A DNA stretch of 11,842 nucleotides from Bacteroidales bacterium (GCA_029933755.1 JAOZNO010000046.1:1-11842), one strand, 5' to 3'. Shown: positions 1-7,016, counted from the first letter of the stretch. Numbers and translations: made by a program. Notes: generated by a model not told the origin, from the sequence alone.

Positions 1-595
1 AAACATTCAACAGATATATATCAAGGTCTTCAATATAAACTTCAATGCTATCAGGCAGTTCCAGTATTGAGCGCGAAAAAACCATTATCTGATTTTTCGA
101 GCTGAGCTCTTTTCCGTATTCCTTATCATTTATATAGTATCTGGCTATTATATCATAGTTCTTATAAACAGGGTAGTTTTTCTTTGAAAGCTTAATAAGT
201 AATTCATCCTCTATGATATTAAACTCTTCACGACCCAAGTATTCATCAAGTCGGTTTACTGCACTTTTTGTTGCCAAACTACGCGTACTTAATCTATTTT
301 GCTCGTTCGAAACTAATGCATTTTTAACAAAAACAGTTAAAGCTCCAATTGATTCTTCCAATCTTTCAGGAAATTTTAAGGTAAATCTCCCCCGGGTATC
401 GCTAATTACCAAAGCCATTGCATTTTTTTGTGTAAATCTCAATTTATCACTTGCTTTAATAGCATCACCCTGTACTAATTCTTTTCCAGAGGTTTCATTA
501 TAGATTTCACCTTTTATTTTAATGATATAATAATTTTCTGTTTGAGCACTTAAAACAGAAAAAATGCTTAATAATATAACTGTTAATATTTTCAT
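1..595 (-). CDS. Secreted protein of unknown function with FecR-like N-terminal domain, partial (C-terminus beyond left edge)
   Basis: The reading frame opens with ATG at 595-593 on the minus strand and stays open to base 1 (198 codons seen, no stop), so the gene is cut by the window edge. Residues 1-18 (MKILTVILLSIFSVLSAQ) form a classic cleavable signal peptide. Residues of about 20-75 read KIKGEIYNETSGKEL, then GD, then VISDTRGRF; this spacing (KGE, GKxL, GD, VIS, GRFxL) resembles the small beta domain of FecR-like and related secreted Bacteroidota proteins. The rest (NYPVYKNYDIIARYYIND and onward) matches nothing I recognise. The start lies 97 bp downstream of the response-regulator stop on the same strand, and I find no good promoter box between them, so co-transcription is plausible. 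Role unknown; export to the periplasm or cell surface is the only firm prediction. Confidence 0.8.
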   Translation of the reverse strand, partial: MKILTVILLSIFSVLSAQTENYYIIKIKGEIYNETSGKELVQGDAIKASDKLRFTQKNAMALVISDTRGRFTLKFPERLEESIGALTVFVKNALVSNEQNRLSTRSLATKSAVNRLDEYLGREEFNIIEDELLIKLSKKNYPVYKNYDIIARYYINDKEYGKELSSKNQIMVFSRSILELPDSIEVYIEDLDIYLLNV

Positions 596-692
596 TGGGA
601 TAAATTTTATTAATTTGACTAAACTCTATTCTTTCAGCTTTTTCAGAATAATAAGTTGTAAAATAGGTAAACGGTAAGAATTTAATAAAATT

Positions 693-1124
693 TTAGGATT
701 TAGCTAGTTTTTTATCAATTAAGCTTATTAGAAGAGGTTTTATTGTTTTTATTGACTCTTCATCTTTTGACAAGTAATTTGTAGCTCCTTTAGCTAAAAG
801 TTCTTTACGAACACGATCGCTTTCCTGACCTGAAACAATAACTACATCAGTATTAGGATTAAACTCTTTAATAACATCCAGTAATTTTGTTCCTGTATCA
901 GCCTTAAGTTCATCATCCATTAGATAATAATCTAACATTACAATATCAGGTTTCTGGCTTAACTCAAAACTAGCCTCTTTGGTACTATAAAATGTTTGAT
1001 AACTTATTCTTACGTTTTTATCACTTATTTCTGAATTAACAGATTCCAGTAGATTTACCAGGATTTCAATGAAAACAAAATCATCTTCAATAATAAAAAC
1101 TTTTATTTCTTTTAATTCAGGCAT
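693..1124 (-). CDS. Single-domain response regulator (CheY-like receiver)
   Basis: The 143-residue protein is just a receiver domain. The acidic pocket is E13-D14-D15 (in FIIEDD), the phospho-acceptor is D65 (in VMLDYYL), the switch Ser is S98 (VIVSGQ) and the conserved Lys is K120 (YLSKDE). All catalytic positions are present, so it should accept phosphate from a histidine kinase. There is no DNA-binding or enzymatic output domain, so it either acts by protein contact or passes phosphate on. The loop after D65 (residues 70-77, DDELKADT) is slightly longer than in CheY. No kinase lies in the window. The next gene downstream on the same strand is the FecR-like secreted protein. A 9-bp direct repeat lies 37-57 bp upstream of the start. 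Partner and regulated process cannot be told from sequence. Confidence 0.93.
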   Translation of the reverse strand: MPELKEIKVFIIEDDFVFIEILVNLLESVNSEISDKNVRISYQTFYSTKEASFELSQKPDIVMLDYYLMDDELKADTGTKLLDVIKEFNPNTDVVIVSGQESDRVRKELLAKGATNYLSKDEESIKTIKPLLISLIDKKLAKS

Positions 1125-1160
1125 TTTAGTTTGTTTACAGAATTGTTATTCTAATAAAAT

Positions 1161-1181
1161 TACACCAAAAACTACACCAAA
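1161..1181. promoter_or_regulatory. Two 9-bp direct repeats (TACACCAAA) upstream of the response regulator
   Basis: TACACCAAA occurs at 1161-1169 and again at 1173-1181, a 12-bp repeat period, 37-57 bp upstream of the response-regulator start codon. The position suits an operator or promoter element, and the minus-strand reading (TTTGGTGTA) contains TTTG. I could not fit a full -33/-7 pair with normal spacing, so the role is conjecture. Confidence 0.25.
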
Positions 1182-1210
1182 GGGAACTAAGGAATTAGTA
1201 ATTTTCTAGT

Positions 1211-1402
1211 TAGAGTGTGTCCATAAAGTCAGCGTTTATGTGTTTTTATGTGTTTTACTATTTTGAAGTGTGAACAGTCTTCAGTTCTCAGTAAGCAGAC
1301 TTTGCAGAGCTACTGCATACTGTGGACTGTTTACTGCCAACTTCTACCAATCTTAAAATAAGTTCAACATACCAAAAAAACTAAAAAGTGAGACGAACTC
1401 TA
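1211..1402. mobile_element. Candidate MITE-like dispersed repeat, copy 1
   Basis: About 192 bp, closely related to a second copy at 8293-8488 in the same orientation. Shared blocks include CAGTTCTCAGTAAGCA, GCTACTGCATACTGT, TACTATTTTGAA and ACCAACTTCTAC-like sequence. The left end TAGAGTGTGTCCATAAAG and the reverse complement of the right end (TAGAGTTCGTCTCAC) form a degenerate terminal inverted repeat beginning with TA, which would fit a TA target duplication. The core is a large imperfect hairpin: CAGT at 1275, 1282 and 1289 faces ACTG at 1312, 1319, 1326 and 1333, all in strict 7-bp steps. No coding capacity. The right end stops 7 bp from the stop codon of the CotH-like gene. Compared with copy 2, this one has a roughly 10-bp internal duplication near 1226-1250 (TTTATGTGTT-like). 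Confidence 0.65.
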
Positions 1403-1409
1403 GTTATAA

Positions 1410-2486
1410 CTACTTTCTGGCTTTTTTAATAAAATTACTATTTACTTTTTTGGGATTATTTATAATTTCATAGAAATCGTCAAAGTATTTTTTTGTATTC
1501 TTTTTTGTATTTTCACTTATTAACTTATTGTTTTCAAACAATTGATATATTTGTTTCTGATTATCGTTAAACTTCTTTATTACAGGACTGTACTCATCAA
1601 CTGTTCGTGCATAACCTCTATAAACACGTTCTTTAACACTGCTTGTTCCTATTTGAGGTGCTGGTTCAGCATAAGGTGCATTAACAAATCCGCACCAATC
1701 AAAATCATACGGAACAGCAACTGGTGTTATATTATTATTAACAAACAGTAATTTTATATTATGCAAACCTGTAACAGCCCAATCTGTATTACCAATAAAA
1801 TACTGAAATACTGCTAATTGCACCATTTCCTCCTTATTAACTTTTTTTTGGCTAAAGTTTGTAAGTTTAATTATTTTTCCGTTGTTTCGTTGTGCCATTT
1901 GTTTGGTTTCTTCTATAAAAAAACCATTAAAACTAAATAGCTTTTCATTTTTTAAACTATCGATTAAATTTATTTGTACCAGCCTAACTTTGTAACTATT
2001 TTTAGTAAATAAGTTATACATTTTATATGCCAAGTACTCCTTCATTACCATCTCTTGCAACCGTTCTCGGTTTATAAAACAAGGTACTACCAGTTTTATC
2101 CTTGATTGACCTGAAAAAACATTTTCAGACCATCTTACTTTTTTAGGAATCTTCAGTTTTAATGGTGGGAAATTACAGTTCTGCGCACTTCGCCTATAAT
2201 GCCCCCTTGTTTTTACTTTAATTTTCAATTTTACCGAATCCCCATTTGCATCCTTGTACTTTACTTTTGCCCAATGGTATATCCGATCATCACCAATATC
2301 ATTTAAAACGTCTTTTTTATTCAACTTTAAATCAAAGTACAGTATTTCTTCAGAATCAAACAATGTACTATTCTCATAATCAGGAATGCTATCTTGTTTT
2401 AATTTTGTTTTTTTATTTTTTTGTGCAGCTACCGAAATTTGAAATAACAATACCAATAACAAAATAATTAACTTTATATCCCCCAT
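1410..2486 (-). CDS. Secreted CotH-like kinase-fold protein
   Basis: The 358-residue protein starts with a hydrophobic signal peptide (about residues 4-21, ending VAAQ). The order of motifs matches the CotH family of atypical protein kinases: KTRGHYRR (92-99) followed by FPPLKLK (106-112), then RERLQEMVMKEYLAYKMYN (140-158), NGFFIEE (187-193), GNTDWAVTGLHNIKLL (232-247) and PYDFDWCGF (259-267). The N233/D235, H242-N243 and D261-F-D263 residues sit where these families place their putative catalytic and metal-binding residues. CotH proteins of Bacillus phosphorylate spore-coat proteins; exported relatives in Bacteroidota are mostly uncharacterised, so substrate and activity here are open. The C-terminal 90 residues are Lys/Asn-rich with no motif. 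The gene stands alone, with a dispersed repeat just past its stop codon. Family call fairly sure; function inferred. Confidence 0.72.
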   Translation of the reverse strand: MGDIKLIILLLVLLFQISVAAQKNKKTKLKQDSIPDYENSTLFDSEEILYFDLKLNKKDVLNDIGDDRIYHWAKVKYKDANGDSVKLKIKVKTRGHYRRSAQNCNFPPLKLKIPKKVRWSENVFSGQSRIKLVVPCFINRERLQEMVMKEYLAYKMYNLFTKNSYKVRLVQINLIDSLKNEKLFSFNGFFIEETKQMAQRNNGKIIKLTNFSQKKVNKEEMVQLAVFQYFIGNTDWAVTGLHNIKLLFVNNNITPVAVPYDFDWCGFVNAPYAEPAPQIGTSSVKERVYRGYARTVDEYSPVIKKFNDNQKQIYQLFENNKLISENTKKNTKKYFDDFYEIINNPKKVNSNFIKKARK

Positions 2487-2670
2487 TTTTGTTTTTTATT
2501 TCAATGTAAATTACAACATTTTTAACAAAAAATCAAGCAAAGGAACTATAAACAAATATCTACTACTTTTATCGTTATTGTTTTGCCCTTTTACTGCTTC
2601 AAAAAAAGCTCTTAAATAGTTCACTATTTTCGACTTACTTTTAATTTGTAAAAGAACAAATAATTTAGAT

Positions 2671-2699
2671 AAAAGGAGCATTTATTCATTTACAGCTCC
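2671..2699 (-). terminator. Weak candidate terminator after the TauE/SafE gene
   Basis: Read on the minus strand, a GGAGC stem (2699-2695) and a GCTCC stem (2679-2675) enclose a 15-nt loop and are followed by four T (2674-2671), 7 bp after the permease stop codon. The stem is only five pairs and the T run is short, so the call is tentative. The rest of the 2487-2705 spacer is AT-rich and shows nothing else I can name. Confidence 0.35.
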
Positions 2700-2705
2700 A
2701 AAGTT

Positions 2706-3497
2706 CTAAAAATTGATAATTCCAAATAGTTTTAAGCTGAAAACCAATAAAACAGTTATTAATATCCAACGTACAAAACCTGCACCCCATTTTATTGCCA
2801 TGCTAGCTGCTAAAAGACCTCCAACCAAATTTCCCAAACCTGTTATAAAGCCAATCAAAAATTCAACCTGATCATGCAACACAAAAATCAAAAACACAAA
2901 AGGTGTATAAATTAAAACAACAAATATCTTAATTGCCATAGCTTTTACTAAATCATATCCTGAAACCCAAACTAAAGCAGCAATCATAAATATACCAAAT
3001 CCTATATGTAAAAATCCGCCATATATACCCAATACAAAATAAATGAGCAAGTGCCCAATGGTTACTTTACGAGTACTTAATACCTTTTTCCCTTCAATCC
3101 AACGGTCAGGCTTATAAAAAAGAAAAAATAACATGACTAACAAAACCCCTCCAATTAATTTCTCAAAAGCACCTATATCTATATTTACAGCAATTTCAGC
3201 ACCAAGAATAGCGCCTAAGGTCACAGGTATAGATATATATATTCCTTTAACAATATCCAATTCTCCCTTTTTATAAAAGTTATATGAGATAGGTATAACC
3301 TGCATTATAACACCTAAGCGAACCGTTCCACTAGCCACATTCATTGGGATTCCAAGAATTGCAAAAAGGAAATAATTTATTGCGGTTCCACTTCCTGCAA
3401 AAGTATTTATGAAGCCTGCAAAAAAACCAGCAAAAAAAATAAGACTAATAATCTGCCAGGAATATATGTCGAATTGTACAATATAGTCTGATAACAT
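2706..3497 (-). CDS. TauE/SafE family membrane permease (putative sulfite/organosulfur or anion exporter)
   Basis: The 263-residue protein is made almost entirely of hydrophobic helices, about eight by eye, with the short length typical of the family. The first helix carries the family signature FFAGFFAGFINTFAGSGTA (roughly residues 21-39), and a second half-repeat is seen in LGIYGGFLHIGFGIFMIAAL and later GFITGLGNLVGGLLAASMAI. It sits in the inner membrane. Family members export or import sulfite, sulfoacetate, thiosulfate and other small anions; no neighbouring sulfur gene narrows the substrate here. The start is forced: an in-frame TGA lies two codons upstream of the ATG. A good -33/-7 promoter pair lies so close to the ATG that the transcript may have almost no leader. 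Divergently arranged with the AddA-like gene. Confidence 0.9.
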   Translation of the reverse strand: MLSDYIVQFDIYSWQIISLIFFAGFFAGFINTFAGSGTAINYFLFAILGIPMNVASGTVRLGVIMQVIPISYNFYKKGELDIVKGIYISIPVTLGAILGAEIAVNIDIGAFEKLIGGVLLVMLFFLFYKPDRWIEGKKVLSTRKVTIGHLLIYFVLGIYGGFLHIGFGIFMIAALVWVSGYDLVKAMAIKIFVVLIYTPFVFLIFVLHDQVEFLIGFITGLGNLVGGLLAASMAIKWGAGFVRWILITVLLVFSLKLFGIINF

Positions 3498-3501
3498 TTG
3501 T

Positions 3502-3532
3502 CAAAGATAAAAGACAAAAGGAAAAAGACAAA
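3502..3532 (-). promoter_or_regulatory. Bacteroidota-type promoter for the TauE/SafE gene
   Basis: On the minus strand TTTG (3532-3529) is followed after exactly 19 bp by TATCTTTG (3509-3502), a full match to the TTTG-N19-TAnnTTTG consensus. The -7 box ends only 4 bp before the ATG at 3497, so transcription would begin at or beside the start codon. The surroundings are an A/G-rich low-complexity tract, which raises the odds of a chance match. Confidence 0.5.
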
Positions 3533-3536
3533 AGGA
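3509..3536. repeat. Perfect 14-bp tandem duplication (AAAAGACAAAAGGA x2)
   Basis: AAAAGACAAAAGGA occurs at 3509-3522 and immediately again at 3523-3536 with no mismatch. It lies in the divergent spacer and overlaps the -33/-7 interval of the permease promoter, so unit number would alter promoter spacing. Probably a slippage product. Confidence 0.85.
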
Positions 3537-3564
3537 TTACAGGAAAAGAGAGAAATCAACTAAA

Positions 3565-3593
3565 AATCAACACTTTGATTAATTGTAAATTTG
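3565..3593 (+). promoter_or_regulatory. Putative -7 box of the AddA-like gene with an adjacent inverted repeat
   Basis: TAAATTTG at 3586-3593 matches TAnnTTTG, 90 bp before the ATG at 3683. No TTTG is found at the expected -33 spacing. Just upstream is a perfect 6-bp inverted repeat, AATCAA-CACT-TTGATT (3565-3580), in the place where an operator or activator site would sit. The remaining stretch to the ATG is AT-rich leader with no other recognisable signal. Confidence 0.4.
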
Positions 3594-3682
3594 TCCTTTT
3601 ACCTCAGAGTAAAAAATTATAGATTATTAATTTTTCTATTAATAAGGTTTATCTATTTTTATACTGTAAAATTTAATCGTAA

Positions 3683-6600
3683 ATGAACAAACTTAATATA
3701 TATAAAGCCTCTGCAGGATCAGGTAAAACGCATACTTTGACTGAAGAATTCTTGAAATTAGCTATTCTTCATCCAGAAAATTACAGAAGAATTTTGGCAG
3801 TTACTTTTACAAATAAGGCTGCCGAAGAAATGAAACAGAGAATACTAACCGCTTTAAATGAGTTAATATCTGAGAAAAATAAAGCTGGCTTTTATCATGT
3901 TTTCAGAACAGCATTCCCAAAGCTTAGTGAAATTGATTTGATAAAAAAAGCAAGCATTGTTCGTGACAACATTTTACATAATTACAGTTTCTTTTCGATT
4001 AACACAATTGATAGTTTTGTACAGAAAGTAATACGAGCCTTTACTTTTGAAATTGGAGTTCAAAGTGGTTACCGAATTGAAATGGATACCGAAAAAGTAA
4101 TTAATGAACTTACGGAATTATTGTCAAGAGCTATTGATTCAAATAAGAATCTAAAAGACTGGTTAATTCGTTTTGCACATTATAAAATTGATTTAGGAAA
4201 AAATTGGGATTTTCGTGCAGAAATAAAAGAATTGGCAAAAGAGATTTTTAAAGAACAGTTTCAAGCCTTAGAAACCAACAAGCAAGACGGAGATTCTGAA
4301 GATTTTGTAAAAATAATAGATTATTACAAAGAACTTTTGAAGCTTAAAAACAGTTTTGAATCTGATATGCAAAATTTCAGTCTACAAGCCAAAATCATTT
4401 TAGAAAAATCTGATTCAGTTAATGCTAATTTGGGTAGAAATTTTACAACTATAAAAAATTATTTACTTAAAACAATAAAGGAAAAAACAGATGATAAATA
4501 TGAAGCAGGACAGACCGTACTAAATGCTGAAGACAATGAGGATATTTGGTATGCAAAAAGTGCAAAGAATGATGTAAAAGAGAAAGTTCTTGAACTTTAT
4601 CCTCAATTAAACAATATTCTAAAACAAGTTTTAAAAAAACTGGAAACTGATTTTCCCGAATACCTATCTGCGAACAACATACTATCTAATTTTCATGCTT
4701 TTGGGATTTTAACAAATCTTGCAGACTTACTTCCTGAATATCGACAGTCAAATAATTTATTACTGATTAGCGATACTACAAATATTTTAAAAGAACTAAT
4801 TGCAGGCAATGATGCTCCTTTTATTTATGAAAAAATTGGTAATCGCTTTAAGCATTTATTGATAGATGAATTCCAGGATACTTCTGGTTTTCAATGGGAA
4901 AATTTTAAACCCTTAATTCAAAATTCTTTAGCTGAAAATAATGCAAATTTAATTGTTGGCGATATAAAACAATCAATTTACCGATGGCGGGGAGGTGACT
5001 GGAGCTTATTACTAAATGGTGTTGAGAAAGACATTGGTAATGAATACATTAACAAAAAAACCCTTAAAACGAATTGGCGTAGCAGAAAAAACATCATTGA
5101 TTTCAACAACTACATTTTCCATAATGCTGCCGAAATGAGTCAAAATATTTTTAATAGTAAATTAGAATCACTTTCGCAGGATGAGCTTGACGATTTTGGT
5201 AATGATATAAAAGCAATTATTACGAGTTCATATGAAGATACATTTCAACATACACCAAAAAATAAAAACATTTTAGGTGGAAGAGTATCGGTGAAATTTT
5301 TCAAGTATGAAGGAAGGTCAAAAAATGAATATCGAGAAAAAGTAATTGAAGAAATACCAAAAACTATTGAAAATTTATTACTGAATAAAAATTATAAAGC
5401 AGGTGATATTGCAATTCTGGTTAGAACAAACCGTCAAGGCAAAGATATCGCTGAAACATTATTAAACTATATGAGCACAGAAGAGGCACAGAGAAAATAC
5501 CCAATAATTTCTTCTGAATCTTTGTTTTTAATCAACTCCTTTGCTCTTAGAATAATAATAAATGCTTTATATTACATTCATAATCAAAAAGATAATTTAC
5601 ATTTAATGGCCTTAGTTGCCGAATTACGTAAAAGCAATAATCAAAAAAACAAGATTCATCATAGTGATTTTAATGAAAATAAAATAAAAGAAGAAACTAC
5701 GATTATTCCATTAAAATTCTTTGAAGAATTGGATTTATTAAAAAAACAAAATATATATGAAATTTGTGAAAACCTGATTGATATTTTTTCTTTAAAAGAA
5801 CTTACTGAACAGATTCCTTATATTCAAACTTTTCAGGAGTTAGTTAAGGAGTTTAGTAATAATGAAATGGCTGATCTTGAACATTTATTAAGCTGGTGGG
5901 ACGAAAAAGGTAAAACAAGCTCTGTATTACTTTCTGATCAAGAAGATTCATTAAAAATTATGACAATTCATAAATCTAAAGGCCTGGCATTCAATGTAGT
6001 AATTATACCATTTTTAGACTGGGGGCTTGAAAAAAGTGCGCTTACAAAATCTATTATCTGGGCAAAACCAAAAATTACACCATTTAACAAATTTGAAGTT
6101 ATTCCGCTTGTTTATAGAAAAAGCCTCAGCAAAAGCTCTTTTAAAAAGGAATATTACGAAGAAACTTTGTTTACCTATATGGATGCAATGAATATGATGT
6201 ACGTTGCTTTTACACGTCCAAAGCAGGAACTAATCATTTATGCTCCGGATGAAACAAAACAAAAAGAAATTAAAACTGTATCTGGCCTTTTGCAAAAATT
6301 AGTCACTGACAAAACTTTTATAACTGATAATAAAAACTATATCCCAATTCCTGATTATTTTGATATTCCATCAAATACATTTGAATTACAAAGTTCTGAT
6401 AAAAACGAAACAGACCTTAAAGTAGAAAATCAAAAATCAGAAAATGACCAAATATTTGAATTAAAAGAATATCCTGTAACAAATTGGAACAAGAAATTAA
6501 ATATCTTACATCATGCAAAAGACTTTTTTATTGAAAGCATAAAATATATTGAAGAAAAGGTAAATTACGGAAAACTAATGCATGAAATTTTTTCAACAAT

Positions 6601-6982
6601 AAAAACCAAAGAAGACATTGATGCAGCGGTAAGTAATCAATATTTTGATGGTAAGTTAAGTACTAAAGAACAAGATCTATTAAAAATTAAAATTAAGTCT
6701 ATTGTTGAAAATAAAAAAGTATCAGATTGGTTCTCGAACAAATGGATTATTAGAAACGAAGATGCGATTTTAAATACTAAGGGGGAAAGAAGAATTCCTG
6801 ACCGGGTTTTATTTAGCAAAACACAAACCGTGGTAATTGATTTCAAATTTGGCGAACAGCATAAAGAACATACTGCTCAGGTAAAAGAATATATTGACTT
6901 ATTGAAAGAGATGAAGTATCCGGACGTTAAAGGCTATTTGTTTTATGCTGAAAAAGAAATTGTTGAAGAAGTAATTATGTAG
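3683..6982 (+). CDS. addA: AddA-type UvrD-like helicase with C-terminal RecB-family nuclease domain
   Basis: The 1099-residue protein has the full superfamily 1A helicase set: Walker A ASAGSGKT (9-16), Walker B/motif II LLIDEFQDT (D395-E396), motif III GDIKQSIYRWRGG (about 426-438), motif IV TNWRSRKNIIDF, motif V IMTIHKSKGLAF (about 757-768) and motif VI MMYVAFTRPKQEL (about 837-849). The C-terminus carries a PD-(D/E)XK nuclease of the RecB type: H967 (KLMHEIF), D1040 (IPDRV), D1053-F-K1055 (VIDFKFG) and Q1066...Y1070 (QVKEY). Such proteins resect double-strand breaks for RecA-dependent repair, normally together with AddB. No addB is present on either side. The start is the first ATG and gives the expected short lead into Walker A. 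The last codons and the TAG stop lie inside a 48-bp palindrome. The symbol follows the domain layout; RecB-like naming is also possible. Confidence 0.92.
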   Translation: MNKLNIYKASAGSGKTHTLTEEFLKLAILHPENYRRILAVTFTNKAAEEMKQRILTALNELISEKNKAGFYHVFRTAFPKLSEIDLIKKASIVRDNILHNYSFFSINTIDSFVQKVIRAFTFEIGVQSGYRIEMDTEKVINELTELLSRAIDSNKNLKDWLIRFAHYKIDLGKNWDFRAEIKELAKEIFKEQFQALETNKQDGDSEDFVKIIDYYKELLKLKNSFESDMQNFSLQAKIILEKSDSVNANLGRNFTTIKNYLLKTIKEKTDDKYEAGQTVLNAEDNEDIWYAKSAKNDVKEKVLELYPQLNNILKQVLKKLETDFPEYLSANNILSNFHAFGILTNLADLLPEYRQSNNLLLISDTTNILKELIAGNDAPFIYEKIGNRFKHLLIDEFQDTSGFQWENFKPLIQNSLAENNANLIVGDIKQSIYRWRGGDWSLLLNGVEKDIGNEYINKKTLKTNWRSRKNIIDFNNYIFHNAAEMSQNIFNSKLESLSQDELDDFGNDIKAIITSSYEDTFQHTPKNKNILGGRVSVKFFKYEGRSKNEYREKVIEEIPKTIENLLLNKNYKAGDIAILVRTNRQGKDIAETLLNYMSTEEAQRKYPIISSESLFLINSFALRIIINALYYIHNQKDNLHLMALVAELRKSNNQKNKIHHSDFNENKIKEETTIIPLKFFEELDLLKKQNIYEICENLIDIFSLKELTEQIPYIQTFQELVKEFSNNEMADLEHLLSWWDEKGKTSSVLLSDQEDSLKIMTIHKSKGLAFNVVIIPFLDWGLEKSALTKSIIWAKPKITPFNKFEVIPLVYRKSLSKSSFKKEYYEETLFTYMDAMNMMYVAFTRPKQELIIYAPDETKQKEIKTVSGLLQKLVTDKTFITDNKNYIPIPDYFDIPSNTFELQSSDKNETDLKVENQKSENDQIFELKEYPVTNWNKKLNILHHAKDFFIESIKYIEEKVNYGKLMHEIFSTIKTKEDIDAAVSNQYFDGKLSTKEQDLLKIKIKSIVENKKVSDWFSNKWIIRNEDAILNTKGERRIPDRVLFSKTQTVVIDFKFGEQHKEHTAQVKEYIDLLKEMKYPDVKGYLFYAEKEIVEEVIM

Positions 6983-7016
6983 AGACACACGGCCGTGTGT
7001 CTCTACATAATTACTT
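6969..7016. repeat. Perfect 48-bp palindrome spanning the end of the helicase gene
   Basis: Bases 6969-6992 are the exact reverse complement of 6993-7016, with no loop. The inner part, GTAGAGACACAC-GGCC-GTGTGTCTCTAC, resembles hairpin repeats of the GTAGAGACG...CGTCTCTAC type that I recall from intergenic regions of Bacteroidota and cyanobacteria. The outer arms are AAGTAATTAT, which is the coding end of the helicase gene, and its mirror copy. The stop codon TAG (6980-6982) is part of the left arm. There is no T run after it, so it is not a textbook terminator, although its RNA could fold into a very stable hairpin protecting the 3' end. Confidence 0.93.

Noticed and set aside
213..503. Plus-strand open frame of 96 codons
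   Set aside because: It is antisense to the minus-strand secreted protein, which has a signal peptide and an unbroken frame to the window edge; the plus-strand product resembles nothing.
1275..1336. CRISPR-like short repeat array
   Set aside because: The repeated unit is only 4 bp in a 7-bp period and the two halves are inverted; there are no spacers of proper length and no cas genes.
1542..2467. Plus-strand open frames at 1542-1751 and 2246-2467
   Set aside because: Both lie antisense within the CotH-like gene, whose motifs are convincing; the plus-strand products are low complexity.
2553..2560. Possible minus-strand -7 box GATATTTG for the CotH-like gene
   Set aside because: It matches TAnnTTTG at all but the first position, but no -33 box is present and such near matches are frequent in AT-rich DNA.
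6637..6846. Minus-strand open frame of 69 codons
   Set aside because: It is antisense to the nuclease domain of the helicase gene, where the catalytic motifs prove the plus-strand reading.
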